Shown: positions 1 through 11,280 of the stretch, piece by piece
Position numbering within the stretch: position 1 is the first letter of the stretch
How the letters are laid out: every line of letters starts with the position of its first letter
Assembly: GCA_021738725.1 (NCBI GenBank)
Contig: JAIPBE010000033.1
Span: 1-38,440 of the forward strand
DNA: 38,440 nt
Source: Saprospiraceae bacterium
GTDB lineage: Bacteria > Bacteroidota > Bacteroidia > Chitinophagales > Saprospiraceae
Reading direction: 5' to 3'
Notes under the pieces: model-generated
Told to the model about the DNA's origin: nothing
The model's input: only the letters and a program-made list of their open reading frames with translations
The model's database searches: none
Made by a program: the position numbers and the translations under genes

Positions 1-137
1 CAGAACGAGTTAATTTAAAAATTCAGGAAATCAAAAGGATAGCTAAAGGATATAGAAATATTCATCACTTTACACTGATGATTTATTTTCACCTTGGAGG
101 TTTAAAATTTCAAACCCACTGAATATGGTAAAGAACC
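1..137 (+). mobile_element. Right end of an IS element (ISL3-like), left part outside window
   Basis: The transposase tail is followed at about 122-137 by AATATGGTAAAGAACC, whose complement GGTTCTTTACCATATT has the GG-starting form common for ISL3-type terminal repeats. The boundary at 137 is inferred. If it is right, the bases just after it (138-145) would be the target-site duplication. The matching left end cannot be seen here. Confidence 0.45.
3..122 (+). CDS. ISL3-like transposase, C-terminal end only (partial)
   Basis: The frame beginning at base 3 is open from the window edge to the TGA at 120-122. It encodes about 39 residues, including IKRIAKGYRNIHHFTLMIYF. This basic, aromatic C-terminus with a 'KGYRN...F...IYFH' pattern resembles the end of ISL3-family DDE transposases. 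The stop lies only about 15 bp from a candidate terminal inverted repeat, which is the normal layout for a compact IS. The catalytic domain lies outside the window, so the family call rests on the tail alone. It could be an intact IS or a remnant. Confidence 0.55.
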   Translation, partial: ERVNLKIQEIKRIAKGYRNIHHFTLMIYFHLGGLKFQTH

Positions 138-163
138 ATAAAACTTGAAATCTATATTGAAAG

Positions 164-204
164 GTGGCCCTGATTGCAGTTTTGCAGTCAGGGCCACTTC
201 TTTT
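164..204 (+). terminator. Hairpin with T-rich tail just outside the IS end
   Basis: GTGGCCCTGATTGCA (164-178) pairs with TGCAGTCAGGGCCAC (183-197) across a GTTT loop, with one G-U wobble. The right side is followed by TTCTTTT. The structure suits a rho-independent terminator for plus-strand transcription leaving the transposase. The left flank is A-rich (TTGAAAG), so use from the minus strand is also possible. Confidence 0.5.
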
Positions 205-228
205 ACGATTAGGCCTGATAAGCGCTTC

Positions 229-660
229 ACGGCATCCTTTTCCAGGCCCTCAATCCGGAAGTCTAGCATTCCCTGATTCCAGCATGCTAGCCGTAAACTG
301 GGTTCCTGGTTACTGCGTTCCTGCCTGCCAGCTTGAGGCTGGATTCCTGTGTTCCTGATTCCTGATTCCTGATTCCTGATTCCTGATTCCTGATTCCTGA
401 TTCCTGTGTTCCTGGTTTCTGCGTACTTGGTTTCTGCGTTCAAGATCCCTCCCAGAATCCCATCGTCTCAAAGTCGCAAAGTTGCACTCTCTTCGTTTCT
501 CCGTCTCCCCGTCTCGGCTTCCGCTTTCCGCTTTCCGCTTTACTGCGTTCCTGGTTCCAAATTCCTCGTTTCTGCATGCTAGCCGTATGCTGGATTCCTG
601 ATTCCTCATTCATCATTCCTGTGTTCTTGACTTCAGCGTTCCAGATCCCTTGTAGTGGTT
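229..660. repeat. Low-complexity block with seven perfect ATTCCTG tandem units
   Basis: Seven perfect 7-bp ATTCCTG units occupy 358-406. They are surrounded by scattered imperfect relatives (TTCCTG preceded by GC, GA or TG) from about 300 to 660. GCATGCTAGCCGTA occurs twice (about 282-295 and 575-588), and TTCCGCTT is iterated near 520-540. All frames through this stretch give repetitive peptide, so I call no gene here. It lies directly beside the IS end. Confidence 0.8.
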
Positions 661-779
661 CAGCCCCCTATAATGCAAACATTATTTAACCTAAACCATA
701 TGCCAAGTTGAAAATAATTTTTGAAAAGCAAAATATCATTTGCCTACAACCCGACCTGAGGATGCTCTCTCTCCACAAC

Positions 780-1074
<295 letters not shown>

Positions 1075-1231
1075 TCACTTGCATACATTTAATCTCGTTT
1101 GAATCTGGTTTAATCCATCAATAATCGCTATATTCGGGAATAGCAACCTTTACTCTCTATACATAAGACCTAACGTACTTCAATATTCCAATTGCATTCC
1201 ATACCAGATAGCTGTATGAAATTCAAGTAAC

Positions 1232-1870
1232 ATGACGATCGCCAGAACCTGCACAATCTTCATCCTAACCTTTGTAAGCTTTACACTTGCCAGCCAGGTT
1301 GACTCTATCGAGCGATTAACAGGCAACAACCCCAATTGGTTCGAAGAAAGTAAATATGCTTCCTGGGAAAACGGATTACTGATCAGCATCCGGAATGATG
1401 ACGACACACGAGACACAATCAGCCTGAAGGATATCATCATTGGACAGGATAAAAAGACCATATTCAGAGACCAACACAATCAAATTGTCAATTTTGAAAC
1501 GTTCAAAGACAAGGTCATCCTCCTAGACTTCTGGTTTATCCGATGTCCTCCTTGCATTGTCGATCTACCAGGCCTTGACTTGCTAAACAAAAAGGTGAAC
1601 TCTTCTGAATTTGAGATCATCACCTTTGCCAACGACTCCATGCCTGAAATCAGAAACAAACTCCTCAGTAAGCGGGAATTTAATTTCAGGATCATTCCAA
1701 ACGTCTTTATCGTCAATAACAGCTATCCCTACAAGGTGCTGATCAGCCGTGATCAGACATTTGTAAATAGCAAAGTGGGCGGAACAGTAGGAGAAGGATC
1801 AATAAAATCGCTCTTGGACAAATATCTACCACTGGTGACCACAGAATTGAAAAAGATCAAAGAGCCCTGA
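1232..1870 (+). CDS. TlpA-like thioredoxin-fold protein, exported
   Basis: This 212-residue protein has an N-terminal hydrophobic signal (residues 4-20, ending LAS-Q). A thioredoxin-like domain starts near residue 85 (NFETFKDKVILLDFWFIRCP). The redox pair is C105-P-P-C108 in RCPPC. The cis-proline is P156 in RIIPNVFIV. This is the layout of AhpC/TSA-TlpA-family periplasmic thiol-disulfide proteins, which reduce or rearrange disulfides or help cytochrome c maturation. The nearby multiheme cytochrome makes a heme-thiol role conceivable, but the genes are convergent and not in one operon. The gene sits between two katG-tail remnants. Start chosen at the ATG giving the signal peptide. No Shine-Dalgarno is evident, which is usual in this phylum. 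Confidence 0.8.
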   Translation: MTIARTCTIFILTFVSFTLASQVDSIERLTGNNPNWFEESKYASWENGLLISIRNDDDTRDTISLKDIIIGQDKKTIFRDQHNQIVNFETFKDKVILLDFWFIRCPPCIVDLPGLDLLNKKVNSSEFEIITFANDSMPEIRNKLLSKREFNFRIIPNVFIVNNSYPYKVLISRDQTFVNSKVGGTVGEGSIKSLLDKYLPLVTTELKKIKEP

Positions 1871-2454
1871 AATTCTCTGACTAGCGGTATAAGCTTGAGC
1901 ACCAGTTAATCCTATATCATCTATTCGTCGCCAAACGAGGGCCTCCCAGATACATCAGGGACCCGTCCTTTAATCCATGACGACTAATTAAATATGAGAA
2001 GGAGTTCCGAATGGAAGATTGCCGCATTATTTGATCGGATTCAATGCCTGATCCGATCCTGGAACGAGATGAGAAAATACCGAACCAGTAACGAGCCACC
2101 GATCAAATACGAGCGGCAGAGTCCTGATGTATGCGTACCCCCGATCAATAAATGAAATGAATGAGATACCAATTATGATTAAAAAAGGCCCATTTTGGCG
2201 ACAAGCGCTTTTGCCATCTTTTGGTGCGTCAAAAGATGGAGCCCCGCCGGTCCGCCAGCTGGCGGAGAGGGCCAGGCATGAAATACCATAACTTAAAGTT
2301 GAGCACAGAACCACAGTATAGAATACTGCACCTGCGTTAAATGCTATACACATTGGAATTATTTTGGACAAACCCTAGACAAAACGTTTTTAAACCTCCC
2401 CACTTGAACAGCAGTAACATGGGCAACTCCAAAACTCGCTCAATCAAAGAGTAA
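1871..2454. other. Gene-free stretch carrying fragments of a dispersed repeat
   Basis: I see no credible gene between the thioredoxin-like gene and the second katG remnant. The stretch holds ATTCGTCGCCAAACGAGGGC (from 1923), a 16-bp perfect palindrome TCCGCCAGCTGGCGGA (2251-2266), and GGAGAGGGCCAGGCATGAAAT (2264-2284). Related words recur in the same order near 7145 and 11205-11374, so the region probably contains a degraded copy of a dispersed repeat. Confidence 0.5.
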
Positions 2455-2704
<250 letters not shown>

Positions 2705-2717
2705 TTACCACTCCAGA

Positions 2718-3737
2718 TCAATCATCATCATCATCCCCATGTCGGTCTTTCTTCCGGCTGTCCTTCCCACCTTCATGTTCATCACTACTCTTGTGGCAAG
2801 CTACGCAGTCCGTAAAATTGGAAATACCCTCCTCCCGGTGCTCGCGCTGAATATTACTCACCGTATGCTCATGACAACCATAGCAGGTATACGTGTTGTA
2901 GTTGTTCGTCAAATGGCAAGTGGCACATTTGACATTATGATCTCGATCCAGCACAAAATAATTGGTGTGATTGAATGTAGACGGGACCCATTTATCGGTA
3001 CTATGGCATTTCGTACAGGCATCTTTCACCGTATTATGGAAGGCATCACCAGGTGCCTCATGGCAACTCACGCAATTGCTTCTAATGCCTGACTGCAACA
3101 TATCATGGTCAAACGTCTTCTCCAACTTCCACGCCGTAGTACCGTGGCATTTTGCACAAGCATCTGTCAATTGCAGGTGAAGCTTGTCTTCCGGTTTTTG
3201 GTGACAGCCTATGCAATTGTCCCGTTCGGCAGGTTGCACCATGCCATGGTTAAACGCAAGATCCTGTTTCCATGCGGTGGTGCCATGGCATTTAGCACAA
3301 GCATCTGTCAATTGCACATGAAGCTTGTCCTCCGGTTTCTGGTGGCAAACAATGCAATCATTTATGACAGTTTTCGGCAGTATTTCATGCTTGAAACCCT
3401 TCATCGCAGATTCAGGATTTAAACCTGCGTGGTCGGTATGGCAGGCCGTACAGGCATATTGATCAAAGTTTTTGTGAAATAAAACCTGCTCGCCGTTAAT
3501 AAGGGATCCAGTGGCGATGGCCATAGAATCCCTGCCGATATCTGCCAGAGTATGGCAAGCGATGCACTTGCTGTTTTCGATTCCCCCGAAAGGCTGGTGG
3601 CATGAGAAGCATTGCTGCCTGATATCCTGGTGTCCATGCGACATTTCGCCAGGACTGAGGAGGATATACGGATACTGCACCATCAACAAGATGAAAATGG
3701 CAGACCCTGTGATTCCAGTGATGATCAGATTTTTCAT
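2718..3737 (-). CDS. Dodecaheme c-type cytochrome, membrane-anchored
   Basis: This 339-residue protein has a hydrophobic N-terminal segment (about residues 4-28) that acts as signal or anchor. It carries twelve CXXCH heme-attachment motifs, at C43, C58, C96, C128, C147, C175, C194, C222, C241, C271, C285 and C311. Residues about 125-215 contain a 47-residue tandem duplication (CHQKPEDKLHxQLTDACAKC twice), and a third, weaker repeat follows. This repeat form resembles the cytochrome c3/c7 multiheme families that pass electrons through the periplasm. The C-terminus is highly charged (ends HGDDDDD). Its start overlaps the stop of the upstream b-type cytochrome gene by 4 bp (ATGA), which implies translational coupling. 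The electron acceptor is unknown. No outer-membrane porin partner is in the window. Confidence 0.85.
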   Translation of the reverse strand: MKNLIITGITGSAIFILLMVQYPYILLSPGEMSHGHQDIRQQCFSCHQPFGGIENSKCIACHTLADIGRDSMAIATGSLINGEQVLFHKNFDQYACTACHTDHAGLNPESAMKGFKHEILPKTVINDCIVCHQKPEDKLHVQLTDACAKCHGTTAWKQDLAFNHGMVQPAERDNCIGCHQKPEDKLHLQLTDACAKCHGTTAWKLEKTFDHDMLQSGIRSNCVSCHEAPGDAFHNTVKDACTKCHSTDKWVPSTFNHTNYFVLDRDHNVKCATCHLTNNYNTYTCYGCHEHTVSNIQREHREEGISNFTDCVACHKSSDEHEGGKDSRKKDRHGDDDDD

Positions 3738-4306
3738 TTGCTAAACATGAATACAGTGATAATATGCAGGAGCGAAAACAAGCCAAATACCAAGGCGATC
3801 GGTAAGTGTATTGTCCGCCATTGTTTCATGGCATCCACCATGATAGAGTCGAAAAAGAGCTTTTTGTCTACGGCCTCTTTTTCCAGGCCCCTTTCCATCA
3901 AGACTTGCCTGTTCGCTTTCAAGCGCTCAAACGACCGCCTCAGCAGGAACTTGCCGACCAGTCCACTGGCCACGTTGATCAAGAGCATCACGACAGCCAG
4001 CCACGGCAATATGGCGTTGAAATGAATACCTGCATGAACGAGCAACAGGATCGAACCACCCCATGCCAGGTACTCGTGCAAAATCAATAATTTTTTTGGT
4101 GATCCTGATTTGATCATTTTACGCTTCCGCAATGAATAAATAAAGGAAATGAGCAAGAGGAAGGTGCCTACATAACCGAGGTAACGCCCTACTCCAGCCA
4201 ACTGGTAATAATGAAGTATATAATCAATGCCGATTGTAATCAATATCATCAACGCATACCATTGTATAAACGGCACAACGTATCTCAGCACCAGTGAATG
4301 TTTCAT
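3734..4306 (-). CDS. b-type cytochrome-like integral membrane protein
   Basis: This 190-residue protein has about four hydrophobic segments (roughly 9-31, 41-58, 76-115, 165-188). Histidines lie in or at the ends of helices: HEYLAWGGSILLLVHAGIHF in the middle, and TIHLPIALVFGLFSLLHII near the C-terminus. Such paired helix histidines are typical of diheme membrane cytochromes that oxidise quinol. I infer that it hands electrons from the quinone pool to the 12-heme cytochrome encoded directly downstream with a 4-bp overlap. No sequence-level family name is certain; a succinate dehydrogenase- or ferric reductase-like cytochrome b fold is an alternative. Confidence 0.65.
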   Translation of the reverse strand: MKHSLVLRYVVPFIQWYALMILITIGIDYILHYYQLAGVGRYLGYVGTFLLLISFIYSLRKRKMIKSGSPKKLLILHEYLAWGGSILLLVHAGIHFNAILPWLAVVMLLINVASGLVGKFLLRRSFERLKANRQVLMERGLEKEAVDKKLFFDSIMVDAMKQWRTIHLPIALVFGLFSLLHIITVFMFSK

Positions 4307-4319
4307 AGATCACAGTATT

Positions 4320-4605
4320 TACCGTTGGTTAGACTATTTTCCATTCCCGCGTAAGTATCACTCTTTTCGCTTAGAGAAACAGTGATATCAATCATGGCAG
4401 AGGGATACTTTTGACCAAAAGGTGAAGGATAGTTGATCCGAAAGGCGAATCAGGTAAAAAACAGGGCTGGATGTGGTGGGCTCAAAGGCGTTGACACACT
4501 TTCCAGAATACGCTCACTCCCTAAGCCGTATTGCGAATATTCTGCTCTAACGGGTAGAGACGCCGACCAATGCAACCGTTCATCAACTACCATCGCTCCC
4601 CCCAA
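4320..4605. other. Intergenic stretch between cytochrome operon and katG
   Basis: I find no gene here. The only structure noted is a short palindrome CTTTTG-AC-CAAAAG at 4408-4421. It lies about 100 bp upstream of the minus-strand cytochrome operon and could be an operator. No good TAnnTTTG promoter box is visible for that operon. Confidence 0.3.
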
Positions 4606-4607
4606 AC

Positions 4608-4640
4608 AAAAAGGCGACCCCGATTCCTCGGGGCCGCCTT
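4608..4640 (-). terminator. katG rho-independent terminator
   Basis: Read on the minus strand, GGCGGCCCCGA (4638-4628) pairs with TCGGGGTCGCC (4623-4613) around a GGAA loop, with one wobble, and is followed by TTTTTGTTT. It lies about 45 bp after the katG stop codon. Two decayed copies of this same structure accompany the katG-tail remnants. Confidence 0.85.
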
Positions 4641-4682
4641 CCTTATTCTCGGGCTTCACGATAGAAGCCAGTATCATCATAG

Positions 4683-6947
<2,265 letters not shown>

Positions 6948-6959
6948 CTAGAGATGGAA

Positions 6960-6967
6960 CAAACTTA
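6960..6967 (-). promoter_or_regulatory. Putative katG -7 box (TAAGTTTG)
   Basis: On the minus strand, TAAGTTTG matches the Bacteroidota -7 consensus TAnnTTTG exactly. It lies 27 bp upstream of the katG ATG, which gives a leader of about 20 nt. No TTTG -33 element is seen at 19-21 bp, so the promoter may need an activator; an OxyR-like peroxide response is a guess. Confidence 0.45.
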
Positions 6968-7394
6968 GGATAATCTTGTTTAGTGCCGCCCTGGAGAAGG
7001 GAGGGTATTCATCCATTATGGTGACTTCCATTTATGAACCGGGTTGGATAATCTTTGCCAATGCAAGAAAGAAAGCGTGCGTTGTGGAGTTATGGAGTTA
7101 TGGAGTTATGGAAGAAGTTTATTCGTTTATGAGTTTATTTTAGCATTCGTCGCCAAACGGGCCTAAAAGCGGCGTTCGGAAATCGGGTAAAAAATTGGAT
7201 ATATGAACCTGTTTACTGTTGCCAAAGTATGGACCTGATCCCGATCATCCGTCTAAAAGTAGTAGGGCAATCTTAAAATCCAATTGGCCTGATTTCATTG
7301 ATCAGCTCAGTGGATGGAATCGAAGCAATTCTCGGTTGAAAGATTTATTTTATTATTTTGGACGGGTATGTGCTGGACAACCAACCCGTATTTG
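6968..7394. repeat. Intergenic region with GGAGTTATG triplet repeat and dispersed-repeat words
   Basis: No gene is supported here. Three consecutive 9-bp GGAGTTATG units occur at about 7086-7113. ATTCGTCGCCAAACGGGCCT (7145-7164) and AAAAGCGGCGTTCGG (7165-7179) match words of the dispersed repeat seen near 1923 and 11205-11329. The sequence lies between the divergent katG and DUF1080 genes, so promoters for both must lie here. Confidence 0.55.
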
Positions 7395-7964
7395 ATGACA
7401 AGAAAAGCTTCATTCTCCATCCTCGTTCTGGGCATGCTCCTGATCATTTCCTGCAAACACCCCCAGTGGCTGATCCAGGATAGCCAGGACAACTGGACCA
7501 CCACCGGCAATGCATCCTGGACATTCATGGACAACGAGATCACCGGTCAGGTGTCCGGTCAATCCGGCTTTCTGGTCTCCCGCAAGATCTACTCCGACTT
7601 CACGATGGAACTGGAATTCTATCCCGACAGCACCATCAACTCCGGTGTCCTTATCCACTGCCAGCATGAGCAGATCAACCCGACGAACTGCTATGAGGTG
7701 AATATCTATGACTTGCATCCCATCCAGAAGCATCGCACCGGTGCCATCGTGACCCGCGTGGTTGCCCGCCATCATGTGAATACCATCGATCGGTGGAACC
7801 GGTACCGCATCACCCTCCAGAACGACCGGCTCCGAGTCTGGCTGAATGGCACCCTCACCGCCGACCTGCCCAAGGCTGATATCCCGAGCGGTCATATCGT
7901 CTTGCAGGCCACAGGCACAGGGACGATCCGATTCCGCAACATCCGGATCCAGCAACATCTGTGA
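7395..7964 (+). CDS. DUF1080 (3-keto-disaccharide hydrolase-like) lipoprotein
   Basis: The protein has 189 residues from the chosen start. The ATG at 7395 gives a clean lipoprotein signal, MTRKASFSILVLGMLLIISC, whose last Cys would be lipidated. An upstream in-frame ATG at 7314 would place 27 extra residues before the signal and is less likely. The mature part is a concanavalin-like beta-sandwich of the DUF1080 type: W-T-F-MDNEITGQ, YSDFTMELEFYPDSTINSGV, CYEVNIYD, WNRYRITLQNDRLRVWLNG, IVLQATG-IRFRNIRIQ. Such domains bind or cleave glycans, including 3-keto-disaccharides. No catalytic residue can be assigned with certainty, so the substrate is unknown. Confidence 0.75.
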   Translation: MTRKASFSILVLGMLLIISCKHPQWLIQDSQDNWTTTGNASWTFMDNEITGQVSGQSGFLVSRKIYSDFTMELEFYPDSTINSGVLIHCQHEQINPTNCYEVNIYDLHPIQKHRTGAIVTRVVARHHVNTIDRWNRYRITLQNDRLRVWLNGTLTADLPKADIPSGHIVLQATGTGTIRFRNIRIQQHL

Positions 7965-8059
7965 ACCAGGATTTTATTACTCCTCACGTAAAGGGATATT
8001 GATTTACTTTCTGGCTGTATCTTTCTGATCCATCACACAAGGCCTGAACGAAACTCTCT

Positions 8060-10252
8060 ATGCGCTTCCTGACCATCCTGTTTTTTCTACACGTATCCAC
8101 TCTCTATTCCCAAAAGACGGCTTATATCCCCGCCTATCTGCTGGATGCGCAGACGGTGGATGGCAGCCAGTTCACGTGGAGCAAGACCGCCGAGAGCGAC
8201 AACTTCACCGTCATCTGGGGGGATGCCGCCGGCCTCGACCCGCTAAATGCCCCGGATCCGGATCTGGTATTCGACCCACAGGCTATCCTGGATACTATGG
8301 AGTGGATCTATCAGCAGATGGTCGACTACGGGTTCGCCTGGGATACCCAGGGCACCAACCTGCACACCTACAAGATCCCGGTGATCATGCTCAATACGTT
8401 CGGTGCGAATGGCGTCACCGGTTGGGCTTTTGGTGGTGATCCCGATGGCGTGATCGGCACCTTCTGGGCCCACCCCCTGGCGATGAAAGGCGGCCATGTC
8501 GCGGCGCATGAGCTCACCCACTCTCTACAGGCCCAATGCAATATCGACTATCGCAAAAGTCATGGCCTGGGACCTGTCTGGCAGCATGCCGGCATCTTCT
8601 GGGAAACGCACGCCAACTTCATGCGCAATCTCATCTATCCCCAGGATGTGGGGGCCTGGGGCATGGATCAGTATCATATCGAAACCTGGGGGGATTGGAA
8701 GAATACCTACGAAAACTACGCACTTCTGATGGCCATCATGGAGCACAACGGTATCGATATTATCAACCGGCTGTGGCGGGAATCCCTGCCGGACGAATTT
8801 CCCCTCCAGGCATACAAGCGCCTGATGGATTTCTCCCAGGCGGAGTTCAACGATGATCTCTTCGACTACGCCCGACGGATGGCCACCTATGACCTCTCAT
8901 TCAAAAATATGGGGGCCTATTTTCGCCAATATCGGACAGGTGATCTCATGTATAACCTCCCTTCCATCCAGGCCACATGGACTATTCTCCAGCAGGATTC
9001 GACCGCCCTGGCCCATTATGGTGTACCCATCCATCTGGCCCCGGAAGAGTTTGCCTATAATGTCATTCCGATCTATCCCGATCCGGACAGCTGTGCGGTG
9101 ATCATTCGATTTAAGGGGCATAATGATATCCATCCACATGCCGGATGGCGCTACGGATTTGTCACGGCTTTTCCAGATGGTACCGTCAGTCGATACAGCG
9201 ACACCTTTGATCAGGAGGAAGAAGAAATTGCATTCGAACTTCAGCCGGATGAAGACAAGATGTATCTGGTGGTTATGGGGGCCCCGACCGACAGTATCAC
9301 CACCAATACTACCAATGACACCTGGCATGGCTATCCTAAACATTTCCGTTACCCTTATGAGCTGATGATCTCCGGCGGTGTGCCTGAAGGGTATCAACAA
9401 CCATCCGATTTTCGCTCCGCTCTCAAAACCAACGGCCATCTCCATCCCAATGGTGGAGGGTGGATCGCCAATTCCGCTAATGTCAGCACCTCGGTTTTTG
9501 TAGGCACTCATGCCATGGTCCTGGGTGCGGCCAAGATCAGTGACAACGTGCGGATTACCCATACAGCTATCGTGCGGGATGCCACCATCAGCGATCAGGT
9601 GGTGGTCGAAGAAAATGCCCTGGTCCTCGGCGGCACCCTCTCCGGAAATGCCCGCATCGCCGGTCAGGCCCTGTCGGAGAACAATACCATCTGGGAGGAT
9701 GCCCTGGTGCACATGCGCGCCCGGGTGAGCAACTATCACCTGCATGGTGACATCGAAGTAGGCGGTGATGTACTGGTCTATAACAACACCGGCGATTGCG
9801 ACAACGGCGTTTATTACCGCATGACCAACTACTACCAGGATAACCTCCTGGAATGTGACGGCCGGACAGCCACCCATCCGGACAACCTGGATGTGAACAA
9901 TACCATCGTTGGATTTGATGCTGCACAGCTTGCCAACTCCTGCCATTGTGCTATTTATCCCGGTTGCCTGATGACCGTCGGGACGGAGGAGCGTCGAGAT
10001 GATTCTGGATCGATCAGCGTATATCCAAATCCCGCCTCGACTTTGGTCCAGATCGTCAATACTTATCCAGCGGGCGAACCAATCGATCTCCAAATCACTG
10101 ACCTCCAGGGTCGGGTGATGCTGCAAAGCCGATTGCTTAACCAGGGCACTTTCCCAGTGGATGTGTCATCCATTCCAGCGGGAATGTATCTGGTGATCTT
10201 TCGTCGCAACCATGGACCGGTGGACAGGAAAATGATCTGTGTTCAACATTGA
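8060..10252 (+). CDS. T9SS-exported DUF6055/Svx-AvrXca-like zinc protease-like protein with beta-helix
   Basis: This 730-residue protein has a signal peptide at residues 1-17. A DUF6055-like domain follows (about 35-330) with 'SDNFTVIWG', GWAFGG, and the zinc motif H150-E151-L-T-H154 in AAHELTHSLQ. E182 in WETHANFM is a candidate third ligand. The pattern resembles secreted Svx/AvrXca virulence proteins and gluzincin metalloproteases. Residues about 480-590 form a hexapeptide-like left-handed helix (AKISDNVRITHTAIV, GTLSGNARIAGQA). Residues about 655-730 are a T9SS type A sorting domain (ISVYPNPAS...LQGRV...IPAGMYLVIF). It is probably released or anchored at the cell surface. Proteolysis is inferred from the motif only. 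Confidence 0.75.
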   Translation: MRFLTILFFLHVSTLYSQKTAYIPAYLLDAQTVDGSQFTWSKTAESDNFTVIWGDAAGLDPLNAPDPDLVFDPQAILDTMEWIYQQMVDYGFAWDTQGTNLHTYKIPVIMLNTFGANGVTGWAFGGDPDGVIGTFWAHPLAMKGGHVAAHELTHSLQAQCNIDYRKSHGLGPVWQHAGIFWETHANFMRNLIYPQDVGAWGMDQYHIETWGDWKNTYENYALLMAIMEHNGIDIINRLWRESLPDEFPLQAYKRLMDFSQAEFNDDLFDYARRMATYDLSFKNMGAYFRQYRTGDLMYNLPSIQATWTILQQDSTALAHYGVPIHLAPEEFAYNVIPIYPDPDSCAVIIRFKGHNDIHPHAGWRYGFVTAFPDGTVSRYSDTFDQEEEEIAFELQPDEDKMYLVVMGAPTDSITTNTTNDTWHGYPKHFRYPYELMISGGVPEGYQQPSDFRSALKTNGHLHPNGGGWIANSANVSTSVFVGTHAMVLGAAKISDNVRITHTAIVRDATISDQVVVEENALVLGGTLSGNARIAGQALSENNTIWEDALVHMRARVSNYHLHGDIEVGGDVLVYNNTGDCDNGVYYRMTNYYQDNLLECDGRTATHPDNLDVNNTIVGFDAAQLANSCHCAIYPGCLMTVGTEERRDDSGSISVYPNPASTLVQIVNTYPAGEPIDLQITDLQGRVMLQSRLLNQGTFPVDVSSIPAGMYLVIFRRNHGPVDRKMICVQH

Positions 10253-10481
10253 CCTGTTCTGCTTTCCATAGGACATTCCGTGAGTCCAACAGCAATACTT
10301 GTTCTTGATGACGTTGTTCCAGGAAGGCGAGAAAAACAGGGAGACATTTTGTGCGGAAGAGATTATATTTAAGCAACAAAGCTGGCCGTCATCCGGTTGC
10401 TGCATCTTTTTCAGTGATCCGGGTGGGAGGTTCTCTCTGTAAACTGGACTTGTCTTCATCAACCTGCTTTAATCTGCAACC
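10253..10481. other. Intergenic region, nothing recognised
   Basis: This 229-bp spacer separates the T9SS protein gene from the DUF1772 gene. I see no reading frame, hairpin terminator or repeat that I can support. TTTTG near 10346 and TATATTTA near 10364 are a weak promoter-like pair with too short a spacer. Confidence 0.3.
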
Positions 10482-10967
10482 ATGTCAAAAAGAACCCTCC
10501 TTTGGCTCAATGCTTTTTTTGCCTGTGGCCATTTTACCGGCCATTTGTTTGACAGATTGGTCGTCGTCCCCAATTGGAATGCAGGAACGGTGGATGGCAT
10601 TATGGCCTTCCACAACTTTTTCCAGAATGCTGATCCTGGCGCCTATTTTTCCATTTTTGTGATGGCCCCTACCTTGTTTGCCATCCTTTCCTTTCTCGCT
10701 TACTTGCGGTCGCATACGAACCTGAAAAAAGTATTGGCCATCGGCTTGATCATTACACTTTGCTCGACCGCCTCCACCTTCCTGTTCTTCTTCCCCATCA
10801 ACAATTATCTCTTTTGGGGGAAGGACATTGTCCTGGATCCGGCACAAACCAGTACACTCGTCACAAGATGGGTATTCGGCGAGTGGTTTCGTATTGTCGC
10901 AGGATTGGTGACCATGATCCTGGCCGGATGGGCTATTCACTTGTCCTACAAGAATGAACAGGCATAA
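10482..10967 (+). CDS. DUF1772-like four-helix membrane protein
   Basis: This 161-residue protein has four hydrophobic segments (about 5-25, 55-74, 84-104, 133-154). The 'LNAFFACGHFTGHLFDRLV' start, the FFPINNYLFW segment before the last part and the terminal RIVAGLVTMILAGWAI helix suit the DUF1772/anthrone-oxygenase-like family. Bacterial members are mostly uncharacterised inner-membrane proteins. The gene stands alone, followed by the phzF remnant. Confidence 0.6.
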   Translation: MSKRTLLWLNAFFACGHFTGHLFDRLVVVPNWNAGTVDGIMAFHNFFQNADPGAYFSIFVMAPTLFAILSFLAYLRSHTNLKKVLAIGLIITLCSTASTFLFFFPINNYLFWGKDIVLDPAQTSTLVTRWVFGEWFRIVAGLVTMILAGWAIHLSYKNEQA

Positions 10968-10995
10968 ACCGAAGCTGAAGAGAAGGAAAGTTTGA

Positions 10996-11280
10996 TTGAC
11001 ACATTCATTGGATGACTTGAAAAAGATCACCACCGAAATCGTTGGTGCTTTCACGGATGAATTTTTCCAGGGCAATCCGGCAGGCGTCTGTCTGATCGAC
11101 GAGACTCTTGACTCGACATTGATGCTGGCCATTGCCCGGGAAGTCGGGTACTGGCGTTTATTCGTTTCCGCCACGGAGGACAGGTATGGGTTTATTTGGA
11201 AAGTTGCCAAACGAGGGGGTTGGCAAGTGGAGTCATCGCCCACCGAAGCTTCAGCGAAGACGAGCGTTTGGAGGTTATGA
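10996..11280 (+). pseudogene. phzF-like gene remnant (N-terminal fragment)
   Basis: About 45 residues, including EIVGAFTDEFFQGNPAGVCL and LDSTLMLAIAREVGY, correspond to the start of PhzF-family isomerases (usual pattern 'VDAFT..PF.GNPAAVCLL...LM..IA.E'). Right after this, where PhzF continues with 'LSETAFV', the sequence degenerates. A short EDRYGFIWK relic remains, then the frame runs into repeat-like DNA and stops at 95 residues. Family members are about 260-300 residues long, and the catalytic domain is absent here. The loss point coincides with words of the dispersed repeat (11205-11374). Confidence 0.75.

Noticed and set aside
102-609. Minus-strand frames encoding repetitive NQESGIR-type peptides
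   Set aside because: They are translations of the ATTCCTG tandem repeats, with no family resemblance and frames broken by degenerate units.
2251-2266. 16-bp perfect palindrome as a possible protein-binding operator
   Set aside because: It lies in repeat debris, far from any supported gene start, and is better explained as part of the dispersed repeat.
2027-2371. Minus-strand frame of about 114 codons in the spacer after the thioredoxin-like gene
   Set aside because: It spans the palindromic dispersed-repeat words and shows no domain, signal pattern or partner gene.
8897-10126. Minus-strand frame of about 409 codons opposite the DUF6055-like gene
   Set aside because: The sense frame has a signal peptide, HELTH motif and sorting domain; the antisense frame has no domain pattern.
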